Source: Macrolepiota albuminosa
Lineage: Eukaryota > Basidiomycota > Agaricomycetes > Agaricales > Agaricaceae
NCBI GenBank assembly: GCA_027475525.1
Contig: JAMWFC010000054.1
Coordinates: 1,232,468 to 1,296,467, forward strand
Reading direction: 5' to 3'
DNA length: 64,000 nt
Below, piece after piece: positions 22,502 through 35,000 of this stretch (positions are counted from its first letter, which is position 1; every line of letters starts with the position of its first letter). The notes under the pieces were generated by a model. The model searched no databases. It worked only from the letters and a program-made list of their open reading frames with translations, and was not told the DNA's origin. The position numbers and the translations under genes are program-made.

Positions 22502-22822
22502 ACGACCACCTGGGAGCTATAGGGTGAATGCATATCATTTCACAACAAATGCACGACAGTACCCAAGTTATGGATGCCCAAGGTCCTAAGGCGCGATGCA
22601 TGCAAGTATGCCATTGTAGGGAGAAAAGGTTATACGTGGCAGTTGTTCCATGAATCAAAATTGTTGATTGATGATGATTTACTAATCAGTTACCTTGGAT
22701 ATGATAGTATCGAAGGGAGGAAACAAAAGACAAGGTAGAGGGTCTTCATGTTTTATCATTCCTTGATTTGTTTGCATTGACACTGGGTCATCTGTGAGAT
22801 ATTCTGAGCGGCGGAAGAACAG

Positions 22823-23027
22823 TGTGACGGGAGCCAGCCGGATTAGGCTTGGGTCACGGCACACGGTTCAGAGTCTCTCGCGGTGTGAACTAGTGTAAGT
22901 CCTCGATTGCGAGAAAACTGCCTAACTACAACATTCGGTTAGGTACTTATAGGATATGTAAGCGGTAGTCAAGGAGTGTGATGGTATTCAAAGAAAACAA
23001 GTGTAACGTAGTCACGAACCCGTTACA
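22823..23027 (-). repeat. 3' LTR of the outer gypsy element
   Basis: 205 bp, TGTGACGGG...CCCGTTACA, next to the AACAG duplication. Purine-rich CTGGAGGGCGTA (minus strand) directly precedes it and can act as polypurine tract. The insertion lies about 340 bp upstream of the first clear DUF6535 residue. Confidence 0.85.
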
Positions 23028-23371
23028 TACGCCCTCCAGACGAACAGGCGGTCCTGGCTCGTCTCACTAAAGTAAAAGAGTCAATAAAGAGGGTGACCAA
23101 CAATTTGGTGGGATAAGACAATTAAAAAGTCGCGATAAGAATTAAACGGCACTTAACAAAGGAAGGGTCACGGTTTTGGGCAAAACAGATAAGATCATAT
23201 CAAAGTTAAATGAGTGTGGGAGGTCTAGATAGCTCGAGAAGTCAATGGAGTGGGAACGAAATCAAACTTGAGGGTATACGACGTGGCATCCATCTGGAGT
23301 CACGGTTCAGTTGGCTTGGGACGCATTAAAATCGAAAAATTCTTCAGATGCCCTCGAGGCATCGACGTTCT

Positions 23372-23998
23372 TCATCTAGACGTAGTCATCGACACCCGAG
23401 CGAGTCCACAACGCGGGATTGCAAGTAGAGCGAGGGCTGTCGGTGCGTAACGATAGTAGATTATGAATCCATCTGCAGCCATGATAACTGGGCTTCCCCT
23501 AGAGTTGCGGACAATCCTTTCGATGGGAACTGTGAGCTGGACTTCACGTGGGATATCATGTGAGGCGGATAGTTGTTTAGGAGGAGGAGGTTGATGGTTG
23601 GAGCTGAGAATAGAGGAACGCGATTGATTGCGGCAAGTATCATCACCCGAGATATCGTCGTCATCACTAAAGTCAGATTCAGAGTCGTCGCTGTCACTGA
23701 CACAACCTGCTCGTTCCTGGCGCTCATACCAGTGGCACTGATAGAAGTAGTTTTTGGACGAGTTGGCGAGATGGGGTTGGTAGAGGGCAGTCATGGTGGT
23801 TTTTAACATGATGGTATTGACATTACCTCCTTCGGTGACCAGACCCGTAGTGATAAGCTCATGATGCACAGGAGCAATCCAACAATCCGTCTTAGCGCCA
23901 TATTTTGCGAACCGATACTTGCATTCGAATTCGAGATACTTGATCATCTGGAGTGGATGTAGGACAAAGTCAGGTTTACAATCAGGATGCTTGGGCAT
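23372..23998 (-). CDS. Outer gypsy downstream ORF, unknown function
   Basis: 208 codons, open, between the protease-containing frame and the 3' LTR, and in a different frame from it. No RT motif. The middle holds a strongly acidic Ser/Asp tract (SDSDDSESDFSDDDD) followed by a Pro-run; the C-terminus has VPIERIVRNSRGSP. The upstream part (PDFVLHPLQMIKYLEFECKY) looks globular. It may be the tail of a polyprotein after internal deletion of pol, or a separate accessory protein. Confidence 0.5.
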   Translation of the reverse strand: MPKHPDCKPDFVLHPLQMIKYLEFECKYRFAKYGAKTDCWIAPVHHELITTGLVTEGGNVNTIMLKTTMTALYQPHLANSSKNYFYQCHWYERQERAGCVSDSDDSESDFSDDDDISGDDTCRNQSRSSILSSNHQPPPPKQLSASHDIPREVQLTVPIERIVRNSRGSPVIMAADGFIIYYRYAPTALALLAIPRCGLARVSMTTSR

Positions 23999-24016
23999 GC
24001 TCGGGACATCATAGAG

Positions 24017-27000
24017 TTAGCCGCAATATGAAAATCCTCGACCATGGTAATTGTGGCGCCCTCCGTAACTATGATCGGCACAATAGGGTGGAATTGGAAG
24101 GTGATCGGAAGGGAGGTTGGCCAGAGATAGGTGGAGGGAAGAGATGGGGGTTGTAAGGAGGTCCTGCGTCACATTGCAGGTAAGTCCTCCCTCACTTTTA
24201 AGTGGTGCCGCATCAACCATTCCCAAATATTGTGGGTCATCAGGGGGCGGCGCACCCACACCATCTAGTACCTCAGCCATACTTTCGATCCCAAGTAAAT
24301 CGAAATATGGAGATGATAAATCCAGTTTCAGGACTTCAGAATAACTCATCCATGTCTCATCTCTTGCTGATATACGTATGTATAGTCTTTCGCTTTCAGA
24401 GTTTGTTTCGCCTCTCAACCCGCCCTCCTTTTGTTCCTTAGAGCCTCTAAGGACAAAATGGGGTGACATTCTGGCTGTGACCTCTTTCGCAGTTTCTGGT
24501 CTTTCCGTTCCTGCTGACTCCGAGTTGTTTTTGTTCTGGTCTTTTCTGTGCGAAGCTAAGTGTTCGATTCCCGGTGTAGCCGGTATTTCTGTTCCATTAA
24601 TATTGTTTTCATCTATCGGAATGGTGACATTACTTCCAATTATAACTTGAGGAGGGTTAAGTCCTATTGCTACCTTATTCTGGTAGATCCACGGCATTTT
24701 AAGTATCATATTGTGACCAAGTAGATTCATCATGTCGAAGTATCGAGGTTCTCTAATCTTTTGATATTCGATTTCAGCCGTCATGCCATAATTCACTTTC
24801 GATTGAGATCCCTGGACTGCCAATAAGACAGGCATAGCTTGCGACAAATCTTGCTTCTTGAACTCTAACTGTTCCACCACAGTCATTGATACAAAGTCTC
24901 CAAGAGACCCTGAATCAACCAACGTGCACACCAGATGTCCTGCTAGTTTTACCACAATGACTAACGGCTTGGGAATGTTTCGTGCTATTTTCTTACGTTG
25001 GTTATTGTTACAGGACAGTGCTGGGAAGGTCCCAGGCTCAACCTGTTGGCCATAGAGCTCTAACACTCTTAAGGAGGTGGGCGTAGCATCAACTCGCAGG
25101 CGGTTTTGAGTGCTAATAATCCTCAACAAGTCAGCCAGATCAGGGTCTGTTGACCCTTGCTCAAGATTGCATTCAAGCAGATCCAACCCTAAGTTCTCCC
25201 GTTCTTCTTCAAGGAACACATCTCAAATCTGCTTTATCCTTCGATATAACTGTTTTTCATACCAGTGCACAATATCGAATAATGGATTTTTTAGGTACTC
25301 TTCCGAAATGTTCACGCGGAACTCCAGAATTCGATCATACACTTCGAACTCGGTATCAGTGATTCGGTCCACCTTAAACCGTCCTCTCTGTTTTGAGGGC
25401 CGGGAGTCCTCATCCTTGAGGTATGGGCCACCTAGTTGCAGCACTTGAGCTGCGTTCCAAGCCCATATGTTGAAAGCCAGTCCTACGTCATACCACTGTC
25501 TCCTTTTGAGCACAATTCCAGACATCACATGGCACTGGTGAGCATACCATAAGGATGGTTCGAAATTTTGATCTTCAACCAGGCTTTTAGGCAGCACAGT
25601 GTCAAAGTTTCTTATTATATCTACGAGGCAGATCTCGTCCTCACTGGTGTCGTAGAACAAGAAACGACGACCTCGGAACTGTAGAAAATTGGCTGGATCT
25701 CCAGGGTAGGGCTGTCTTAGCTCTAGGAAGTACTCCATCTTCCGACCTTGAGCACTACCTATTCTATCAGGCTTTCTGCGTGCTAACTCTTCTTTCCATA
25801 GGTGATACACCTTAACTTCTCCATTCGGTACATCTGTATCGTAAACATCTCTTCCGAAATCCCTCGGTGGACTCAGCAGGACTTGAGCATCAGGCGTCTC
25901 AATGTCAGACTCTCTGATGTCATCTGTGGGGGTCTCATTCCTCTCGGCAGGATCAGTCTCTGAGTTAGGGGTCCAATGGTGTACCTCGCCTTCCGTACTA
26001 CTTGAATCTTCGGATTCCTCTGTATTAGATACAGACTGTAGATCAGGAATACTGTCACTATCAGACTTGTCTGAGTCAGACACTTGTCGGAGGTCAGGGA
26101 GGTCCTCATCAATAGATTCGTCCCCTTCATCTCCATCCTCCAAAAATGTGAAACTAATAATATCCCCGGCAGACTCTTCTCCCAAATCGTACTCGGGATT
26201 CAGCTTATCATTCATACTAGGTTCCATTCCAATTGCACCGATGAACAGACCCTGCATCGTGTTCTCCAATGCCTCATCGCGTCTCCGATCAATCTCCTGG
26301 AGATCGAGACATATACTGCTTGATTGTATTTCTGGCGGCTTGTCATTACTCAATCGGGCAGTCTTATTTTGATAGCAGTTACGTGCAAAGTGCCCCGTGC
26401 GGCCACATATGAAGCATTTATTTCCGGCATGGTATCTTTCTTCTTCATTATTCAGTTGGTGATGACCACTTTTAGGCTTCTCATATTCTGATGCGTCTCT
26501 GGCCTCAAACTGTCCATGGAACTTGTGTTTTATTGACGAGAAACCTGGTGTACTGTTTGTATACTTTCCATGATGCATCGAATGGTCCTGACTTGGACCT
26601 GATTCCCCAGCCTGATCGTTATCCTGCTGTTGGTGCTCATTAGAGTCTTTGTGATCTTCTCTATCATTATTTCCTGTGTGATGATTATGGTGGTGTTTAC
26701 GGCTCTCCTTGTGGGGATTGTCCTCAACTTCCACCCATTCTGATCTCTCGATAAATTCGGCTTCCTCCAATATCCGGTTCCAATTAGAAGTTTCAGGGGT
26801 AAGTCCCTTCTTATACAATTCCTTTCGCATCGAAGTTCTAAACCCATTGAAGAGTTTCACTATTCTTTCTCTTTTACTGATGGATCCGACAATAGTAAAG
26901 AGTTCCTCAAGGCCTGACACATAATCTCTGACAGACTGTTTTTCTTGATTATAGGCTTTCAATTTATTTCTCTGCTGATTTCGAAAGTTTACAGGAAAGC

Positions 27001-28657
27001 AATCATTAAACAATCCTCGGAAGAATTGATCAATGCTCCAACTTTCTGGGTCTAACGAAGCTTCACGTGAGTAGAATCTCCATGCTCATCCTTTCAGGAA
27101 CTGAGAAATGACCAGGACTTGTCGGCGCTTACTTACATGGCCGTACTTCAGGTACAACGAGCAGTTTGACATGAACTGCATAAACTGTTGTATGTCTGCA
27201 ACTCCATCATAGGTTGACGGAGGGTTGGGTTTTAACTGATCACTGCTACTGCTAGATCTCCTCGATCTATGACGCTTATAAGAGTTCTTGGAGTTGTGGC
27301 TCTCTTTTCGATCTTTGCGGTAATTTGGCCTTTCCCTGTGGCTTCTGCCTTGCAAGCTTCCCGATGATGAACTGCCTGAGGGATAGCTATCATCAGATTC
27401 TGAGTCACTTGAATACGATCCGTCACTGCTTTTGTCCGAAGACGAACTCGACCCATCGTCACTAGGACCTGCCCTGTTCATTGTACCGATGCGTCGAAAA
27501 GCTTTTCCCAGGGCACTCTCATCTGAGATCTGTGCTGCTGGTTTCATAGCCTTGGTGCATGACTTTTTCCTAGTCTTGGACTTAGACTTAGACTTTTTTT
27601 TCTTCTTCTGGATTGCCTGAACTTCGTTCACTTCCCGATCTTCAGCTGATGCTTGGTTATCGTACTCCAGCTGCTCCATCAGGAAGCGAGTATTTTCTTC
27701 AAAATTGCAAGGCGCGACATACTCACGGCCTTTTCTTTCAGCTCTGCGCTTCTCCCTTTCCTCAATTTCTCGATAAGCCTGGAGAAGTGCGTTGACCATG
27801 CGCCTGTTCTGGCGGCGTTCAGCATTACTAAGGTTGTATTCTTCATCATAGTTTTGCACGTAGTCAGTTTGTACTACTTTGCCACCTGTTCGTTTGGTTT
27901 CGATTTGATTATTAACATGGATATCATGAGGAGGTACCCGTATTCCTGTATCTCCTCTGTTAACTCTGGTTGTATTATATCTGTTTAAAATCTGTCGTTG
28001 CATTCCTGGGTCCATCTCTTGGCCCGTAAAGTGGAGCTTACCCCAATTGCGAGGGTCTATTCCTTTACCTTTGTGCCTTGATCCACCTACCTGGGGATCT
28101 GCTTCCTCATTCGAGGCCACATTGGTAGCATTAATAGATATATTAGTATATCTATGGTCGATACGTTCACAATTGACTCCCATAGGTGCCTGTCTGGCCT
28201 GGTTAACTACTTGGGTCTGTTCCTCCGACAGATCCTGATTATCGACGTCTGATACGTCGTCTTCCACCCTCGCCCGTCGACGAGGGGGACTTGAACTCGC
28301 GGTCATCTGTGGCTCGCATTTCTTCTTGCTCGAGGTCAACTCGGGTAAATCCAACGTTTCCTGAGATGAACAGGACTCTCCCGTGTCTACAGCATTCAAC
28401 GAGTTGGGCTTCTCCCTACTAAAAGGGGCTCCGGGCTCTCTTGGCTCCGGGATGCTCTGGGTATTATAGCCAGGTCCACCTCTGTCTTGAAGGCTCTGAG
28501 TTCCCATCTCGGCACCCTGGGTGGTCCTGGCCTGCGACTTGACCGCTCCGGTCTCGCAAACATTCAATCCAGCTCTTGTCCCCTGGCCAGTGGCTGCAGC
28601 CGCCAGGTTCCGTGTCCGGAGGGGGTATCTAGATGAAGAATTCTGGTTAGTATGCAT
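24017..28657 (-). pseudogene. Outer gypsy gag-protease polyprotein with two in-frame stops
   Basis: One reading frame from ATG 28657 to 24017, interrupted only by single stops at about 27086-27088 (FLKG-stop-AWRFYSRE) and 25220-25222 (RRIKQI-stop-DVFLEEE). N-terminal third: Ser/Arg/Lys-rich with nuclear-type basic runs. Capsid region about 27190-26720. Zinc knuckle CFICGRTGHFARNC (26425), form C-x2-C-x4-H-x4-C. A Ser/Asp-rich linker, then a conserved block typical of agaricomycete gypsy polyproteins (RQPYPGDPANFLQFRGRRF). Aspartic protease LVDSGSLGDFVS (24910) with the flap partner region LLGHNMILKMPW (24715). After YSEVLKLDLSSPYFDLLGI (24300) the usual RT is missing. Both stops can arise from CGA or similar by one transition. 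Confidence 0.75.
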
Positions 28658-28660
28658 AAT

Positions 28661-28889
28661 AAACTGGTTTGCTCACTACTGGGTATGACTTCCGGTTGAT
28701 CAGACCGTCCGAAATCCTCTTGAAGTGAGCCTTGTCTGAGTAGTTAGGTTTTTTCTAAGACTTTATAAGTTCAAAATATGTGACGGTGTGGTAGGGGAAT
28801 GGACTCTGCAGATGAAGATATGCCGTGGAGGAGGTATGGCGCGCGAAACAGATTTGACACAAACGAGAGAAAGATCACGTAAAACAACA
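28661..28889 (-). other. Outer gypsy leader
   Basis: Untranslated region between the (displaced) 5' LTR and the gag ATG at 28657. No recognisable primer binding site remains next to the inner insertion at 28890. Confidence 0.5.
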
Positions 28890-29430
28890 AGAAACGGGAA
28901 GTAGGAAGGGTGAACGAAAAGTTAGATGGACGGATTGGGAAATCGAATGTACGAGTATGGCAAGAGGGAAATAAGGTTCGAAATTATGAGACCGACCAGC
29001 GGTCGAAATGTAAATGCGGGTGGAAATCGACGATGGGAGGCGTATGGGGCAGGTATTGGCGATCCAGAGGACCTGTAGAATAGGTATAAAAAGACTGCAT
29101 TATTGAATGAAAAGACAGGTTTTCATACCCCACTTTTCCGGTCTGTGTTTCGTCTTTGGCTGCTTGGGACTTCTCTCGAAACTTTGACCCGCTATTGTCT
29201 GATACCTTGGTCTTGTCGGCATCTCAGGCGACGTCGACCTTGTCTTTCCTTATCATGCCCAGACTCCTCTTGCGCAAACGTTCTCTATTCTCTTCCTGCA
29301 ACATCCGTACCCTACGTGGGGACTATCACGCCACTACTTCCTTCTTCTTTCGTCGCCTATTCGTGTTCTGCCCACAGGAAACGACCGACTACCAAGGACA
29401 TTCCCTCAGTGAGAGCTTCCCTCTTCTACA
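28890..29430 (+). repeat. 5' LTR of inner gypsy
   Basis: 541 bp, ending CTTCTACA. The first bases read AGAAACGGG where the 3' LTR has TGTAACGGG. Contains TATAAAAAG at 29085 (promoter) about 30 bp ahead of the expected transcript start. Confidence 0.85.
29085..29093 (+). promoter_or_regulatory. TATA box of inner gypsy LTR
   Basis: TATAAAAAG, preserved at 35863 in the 3' LTR. It places the R region at about 29115. Confidence 0.5.
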
Positions 29431-29432
29431 GA

Positions 29433-29446
29433 TTGGTGACCGAGAC
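29433..29446 (+). other. Primer binding site of inner gypsy
   Basis: TTGGTGACCGAGAC starts three bases after the LTR end. TGG at the start is the complement of a tRNA 3' CCA, as usual in gypsy elements. The tRNA species is not identified. Confidence 0.5.
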
Positions 29447-29472
29447 AGGGGGGTGGTTCTTCGAGTTATTTC

Positions 29473-32046
29473 TTGGGAGAAGACGTGATGGCTACGCGAG
29501 AGGATCGTGAAACACTGCAGGACGAAGGGATCGAAGGAGCTGAGGGTTTGACGACCTCGACTAGCGTGTCGTCTGGGACGGAGAGTGTTAGCATGGTAAT
29601 TCCTATGCCCATTCCACACGACAACCACGCACCGTATTTCGAAGGAGATAGAGTGCAGGACTTCCTCAACTCGTTAGAACAACATGCGGATCGGGCTAGG
29701 GTGTCACACGAGCACCTTCCGGGTTATGTGCTCCGCTACTGCTCGAAGAAGGTTCGGCGTGTAATCGAAGATTCTCAGGAGCTGTTGGAGGACGACTGGG
29801 TTGCAACAAGGACTTTGTTGATCGAGTTATACGGGTCGAACGACTTACCTCCGAAAACGAGCGCGGATAAGTTGAGGGCTTGGACGAAGAAACATGGAAC
29901 GAACGGCAACATTGACACGATACAGGATGTAGATGAGTATTATCGGAACTTTAAACGACTTTCGAACCCGTTGATTCGCGAACCGAGACAGATATTGGAC
30001 AACGACTTGAACTTATGCTTTTATTGAGGGATACCGGAGGAACTGAGGAAGAGGGTGAGAAGAAGGATGCCGGTTGTGAACCAGAAGGCGACGAATGCTC
30101 CGCGTATTGTGGATCAGTTGAAGTGGCTTCGGGCGGAATTTGATGAAACGGACATTGACGCTGAGTTGTCGGAAGTGGACTTGGAGAGTGGTGATGAGGG
30201 GAGCAATTCGGACGAAGACAGCGAGGCAGAGGAGAGGAGACGTAGAGACTCGACCAAAGAGAGGAAGAGGAAGAGGACAGTGAAATTTGGCCCAAAACCG
30301 ACGGTGAAAACGATTCCGACAGACCAGGGAACTGAGGGAAAGATTGAGGAATTGGTAAGAGGGATCAAACAGCTAAGGATCGCGATGGCAGAGGTGAGGG
30401 GATCGAAGGAATCGGCAGGAAGAGGAGAATCTGGAGGGGGCAGGACGCCTGGGCAAAGGTGTGGGATGGGTGGATGCAGGTGCCCGGACGACCACCCTTT
30501 CGGATACAACAACTGTCCGCACACACACCGACTTCTTAAGGACGAACTCATTCAGTACGATAAACGAGGGAGGCTGGTTTTGATTGATGGAGGGGAGTTG
30601 CCGCCACCGACTCAGGAGGCAGGAGGGGTTGCACAGAAAATCAGAGAGAGTAAGATGGCAAGGACGGAAGCTAAGGGAAAGAAGGTGGAGAGGGACATTC
30701 CACCGCATATGGCCTCGACTAATTTGGCAGGGTTACAATTGGATGGGAAGGATGTTCTGACGCGAGAAGCTTTTGGAGTGGAAATGGTGGAGGTCACCCC
30801 AGCCTGGCGAGCAGTTGTAAACCCAGCGGTTCGCACGCAGAAGGACGAAGTTCGTTATGATCCGAAGAAGCGGCCGATTACTATTAAGATACCAGCAAAA
30901 ATGGACGGTCAGATTCCCGAGACAAAAGAGGCAGGAGGGAAGGAGGAATCGGTACAGGAGGGAGGAAGGGAAAAGAGATCGACAGCACCGAAGCCTCACA
31001 AATTCAGAGCTCCGCAACATCCGAAACCTCCAGTTCAGAATACAAAAGAAGGAGTAAAGAAGAAGGGAAAAGCCGGCGAAGAGAACAATGGAGGAGGAAA
31101 GGAGAACAGTGGGGGAGGTAAGGGGCACCCGTCGTACCATTTCACCTTGTCGGTACAAGAGAAGGTGGACTTTGACGCAATGGAATCGCGATTACTGGAT
31201 CAAACAATGATTACGATGTCAGTGGGTCAGTTTTTGGGATGTTCACCGGAATTTCAGAAGCGCGTGGCCAACCTAACAAGAACTCGTCGGGAATACATTG
31301 ACAAGATGGTGGTGGCTAGTACGATCGAAAGTTCAGAGGAAACATGTCCATGTGGGTGTGCGGAGCTAAGGACGGAGGGCGTGCTGGACGAAGAAGTCGA
31401 AACGATGAACTCAAAAGTGTTGGTGGAATACGATCCCGAAGCGATTACGGAGGAAGCAGTGGAGGTGAGGTACGCGTCGGCGGTCAAGTTGCACAAAAGC
31501 CCTGTTCCTTTGTTTGCGATGGTAACAGGAAAGTTTGAAGGGTTCTTTGGGGGAGTAAAGGCCGTGTTCATGGTGGATACGGGGTCAGAGTTGAATCTTT
31601 GTCCGGGGTACCTTTATGAAAAGACGAAGCTCTCCTTGGATCTCGACGGAACGCGATGGTCTTTAAAGGGGATACATGGGGATCCAGTACAGTTGAAGGA
31701 ATGTGCGAGGGATGTGTCTGTCAAGATTGGAGGACGCGCATTCGACCATCATTTTTTTGTCAATGGGGCAGTAAGAGGCTCGGAAGCTACGGGAGACGTA
31801 ATTCTTGGGCAACCATGGCTACAATGGTACTCGGCATGTCTCCAGTATGATCGGTCGGGAGGGATGACGATGAGGATTTGGCAGGATGGGTATAAGGGGG
31901 ACAGAGCGACCTTATCGGTACCTCTTACGACTCCCAATGCGAGCAGGAACAAGTCAACGCTGGATTCTGAAACAGGACATTCACACCCAAAGTGCCGACA
32001 TAATCCCACCGTGGAAGATGAGGACGATGAGGAGGCGGGAAACTGA
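29473..32046 (+). pseudogene. Inner gypsy gag-protease with one in-frame TGA
   Basis: Single frame from an early start to TGA at 32044-32046, broken once by TGA at 30025-30027 (LNLCFY-stop-GIPEELR). Capsid-like N-terminus: PYFEGDRVQDFLNSLEQHAD (about 29630) and RYCSKKVRRVIEDS, typical gypsy gag. A Cys-rich knuckle-like region RCGMGGCRCPDDHPFGYNNC at 30460. Retropepsin: VFMVDTGSELNLC (31565) with DTG, and VILGQPWLQWY (31797). The protein should form the capsid and mature itself. Its stop is two nucleotides before the pol ATG. The ancestral codon at 30025 could have been CGA or TGG. Long charged linkers (Lys/Glu/Gly) separate the domains. Confidence 0.8.
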
Positions 32047-32048
32047 AG

Positions 32049-35000
32049 ATGGATGCAGGATCGAGGCCTGGTTACCAGCCTGTATCCATTCCACGCCTCG
32101 GAGAGAGTTTGTTTGCTATGCTTGGATCATATAAGATTGGTGATAAGACGGAGGATGACGGACAGAGTTCAGGAATGGAGGGGGATGTGGATGAGTTGAC
32201 GGAGAGGAATCCGCCAGAGACTTATGACGATTTGCTTCGACGATTTGCATCAGCGGCACCACAGACAGTAAAACCTCAGATCACGCCGTGGACGAAACGA
32301 GTGTTTGAAGAAGAAAAAGACAGTACAAATATCACTTTATCAGGCAGATTACTACAACGGAGGACGAAGTACAAGCCAGTGGATAGGAAGGTTAGACCAG
32401 TACCGAGTTATATGCCAAACCCAGAAGGACAGATTTTTCGGCCAGTTTTGATTGGCGAGCAACCACCTTTGCCATTGGAGCCTCCACTTCTACAGGACTT
32501 CGTACCGACCACTAAGCTTACGAGGGAGCGATTGAATAGTATTTTGGGGAGAGTTCCAGAGGGGTTTCTGAAGCCAAGGGAGGTGGATCTCTTGGTCTAT
32601 GTTTTGGTTAGCAGGGAGGACGCGCTGGCCTTTGATGATTCTGAACGCGGAACGTTTTCGCCAAAGTACTTCGACGACTACGAGATTCCAGTAATCAAGC
32701 ATACTCCTTGGGTGCAGCAACCGATTCGGATTCCCAAAGCAATAGAGGAGGAGGTGAGGGAAACATTGATGGCACAGGAGCGAGCAGGAAAGTTTGAACC
32801 TTCGACGGCGTCGTACAGATCCAGAATCTTTGCCGTTGCTAAGAAGAATGGGATAAGGATAGTACAAGACGTTCAAGAATTGAACAAGGTTACGGTACGG
32901 GACGCAGCATTACCTCCGCGAGTGGACGATTTTGCAGAGGGGTTTGTAGGAAGGGGGGTTTACGGGTTGTGTGACTTATTTGCGGGGTATGATGGGAGGA
33001 AATTAGCAAAGATTTCGAGGCCATTGACGACATTCGGATGCATCCTTGGAGCGAGAAGAGGGACGACGTTACCCCAGGGAGCAACAAATTCCTTGCCGGA
33101 GTTTCAGAAGTGTGTTGACCATACGATCAAGGAGGAGATGGAGGCTCGACCACCTAATGGGAAGGGTTTTGTTGATGACGTTGGAATAATGGGACCAAAG
33201 TCATGGTATGGTGGGGTTGAAATCGCACCGGGGATCAGGAAGGCAATTTACGAGTACGCAATGGTTCTAGACCGATTCTTTGCACGTTTTATCGAGGCGG
33301 GGATCACGGCGTCAGGAAAGAAGTTGATTCTCGCAACACCGATGTTGAACATTGTGGGAACAGTGGTTTCGATGGACGGATGGCATTTGGAACGAGGGCT
33401 TGTGAGCAGAGTCGAGAAATGGCCTATTCCAGGTGATGTGTCGGATGTCTGGTCATTCTTGGGAACTGCAGGGGTAGGACGGTGATGGATTAGGAATTTT
33501 TCTCTGGTCGCGAAACCCTTAACAATGCTGACCAGAGGGTCTGAGAGGGAGTTCTTCTTCGGAGATGATGAATTGGAAGCGATGGACACGATCAAAATTC
33601 TCATTACGACGGCCCCGGTTCTTATCGCTATTGAGTATGAGGACGCGAGGAAGCATTCGAAGTTGGGGTGTTTGGAAGGAAGGGACTTAGATGGGTTGGT
33701 GGTTGTTGGAGTGGACTCGTGTAAGAACGGTGCTGGATGGATTCTACAGCAATTCAGGGGGAAAGAGAAGAAGCCAGCGTTATTTGGGTCGTGCACCTTC
33801 AACGACACAGAATCGCGATACTCACAACCAAAGTGCGAACTATACGGGCTTTTTCGAGCGTTGAAAGCGTTGAGACATAGAGTGTGGGGGATCTATTTTT
33901 GCGTGGACGTCGACGCAAAATTCTTGGTGGAAATGATTAAGAATCCCGACTTACCGAATGCACCAATGACCAGATGGATCCTTTACATATCTTTGTTCGA
34001 TTTCTCTTTGAATCACATTCCTGCGCAGTCACATCAGGGCCCGGATGGACTCTCGAGGCGAAGAAAGGCAGCCGACGACTCCAAGGATTCGGACGCTGAA
34101 GAGTTTCTGGACAGATTTGTGGGGCACGGCACTGTGAACCAAGGGTGGAGTATAGAGAGAGAATCGGATCGGTGGCCAGACCTTACAGAGGATGTTCGGA
34201 GGAAAGGCATTGGATGGGAAGCTATGGCCTTTGCTGCTCTAACAAGGCGCGTGAGAGTGATGCCGGCGACTCCTTATGCGACCTACCAGACGAGCTCCAC
34301 TGCACTTTATATGCCGATATTCGGAATATGTGATAGTCACCGCCCCGATGGAGAAGAGAGAATTGATGGGGGGCAAGATGGGGAGTGGCACGGACTTGTC
34401 GCTGCATGTTCATTGTCAGCAACGTTGGATTCACACATATTCTTAGGACGGGACTTTTGCAGGAGACGGACGGAGAAGGAAGAAGAGTTGACGTTTCTGT
34501 GGGGGGACGAACACATCACAATGACGGTGTCGCGATATTCTTGGGGTCTTGGGTGTGATCAGGGTGGGGAATCAAGGGTTGTATGCGCTGCGCATCGTTT
34601 CGGGATGAAGGATAAGGAGCCAGAAGGGATTTGGATCGACATTAAGAACTACTTGAAGACTTTTGTGGTGCCATCGGTGTACAGAACGGACGTCGCACGA
34701 AATAAATTCATCAAATCCACCAAGAGATACTTTTTATATGACGATAGGCTCTGGTTAGTTCCGGTAAAGGGGAAACAACCGCGTTTGGTGGTGATTGGAC
34801 AGGAGAGGCGGAAGGAATTGATTGCAGATGCCCACAATAATGCTGGACACCGAGGACGTGATGCGACTTACAAAACATTATGCGATCGATTCTATTGGCC
34901 GAATCTTTATGACGACGTTGCGTACTTTGTGCGGTCTTGCAACGTTTGCCAGCTGAGATCAAAAACGAGGCCTAAGGTGGCGTTTTCACCTACCTGGAGC

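Noticed and set aside
27232..27988. Frames opposite or overlapping the outer gypsy gag
   Set aside because: The gag frame has the zinc knuckle and a consistent frame for 4.6 kb; the others are shadows.
29103..29510. 135-codon plus-strand frame (repeated at 35881) as a protein gene
   Set aside because: It lies inside the gypsy LTR in both copies and shows no domain.
30025..33485. The two in-frame TGA codons of the inner gypsy as programmed stop readthrough
   Set aside because: No flanking context that I can recognise supports it, and simple transitions explain both; kept only as an alternative to test.
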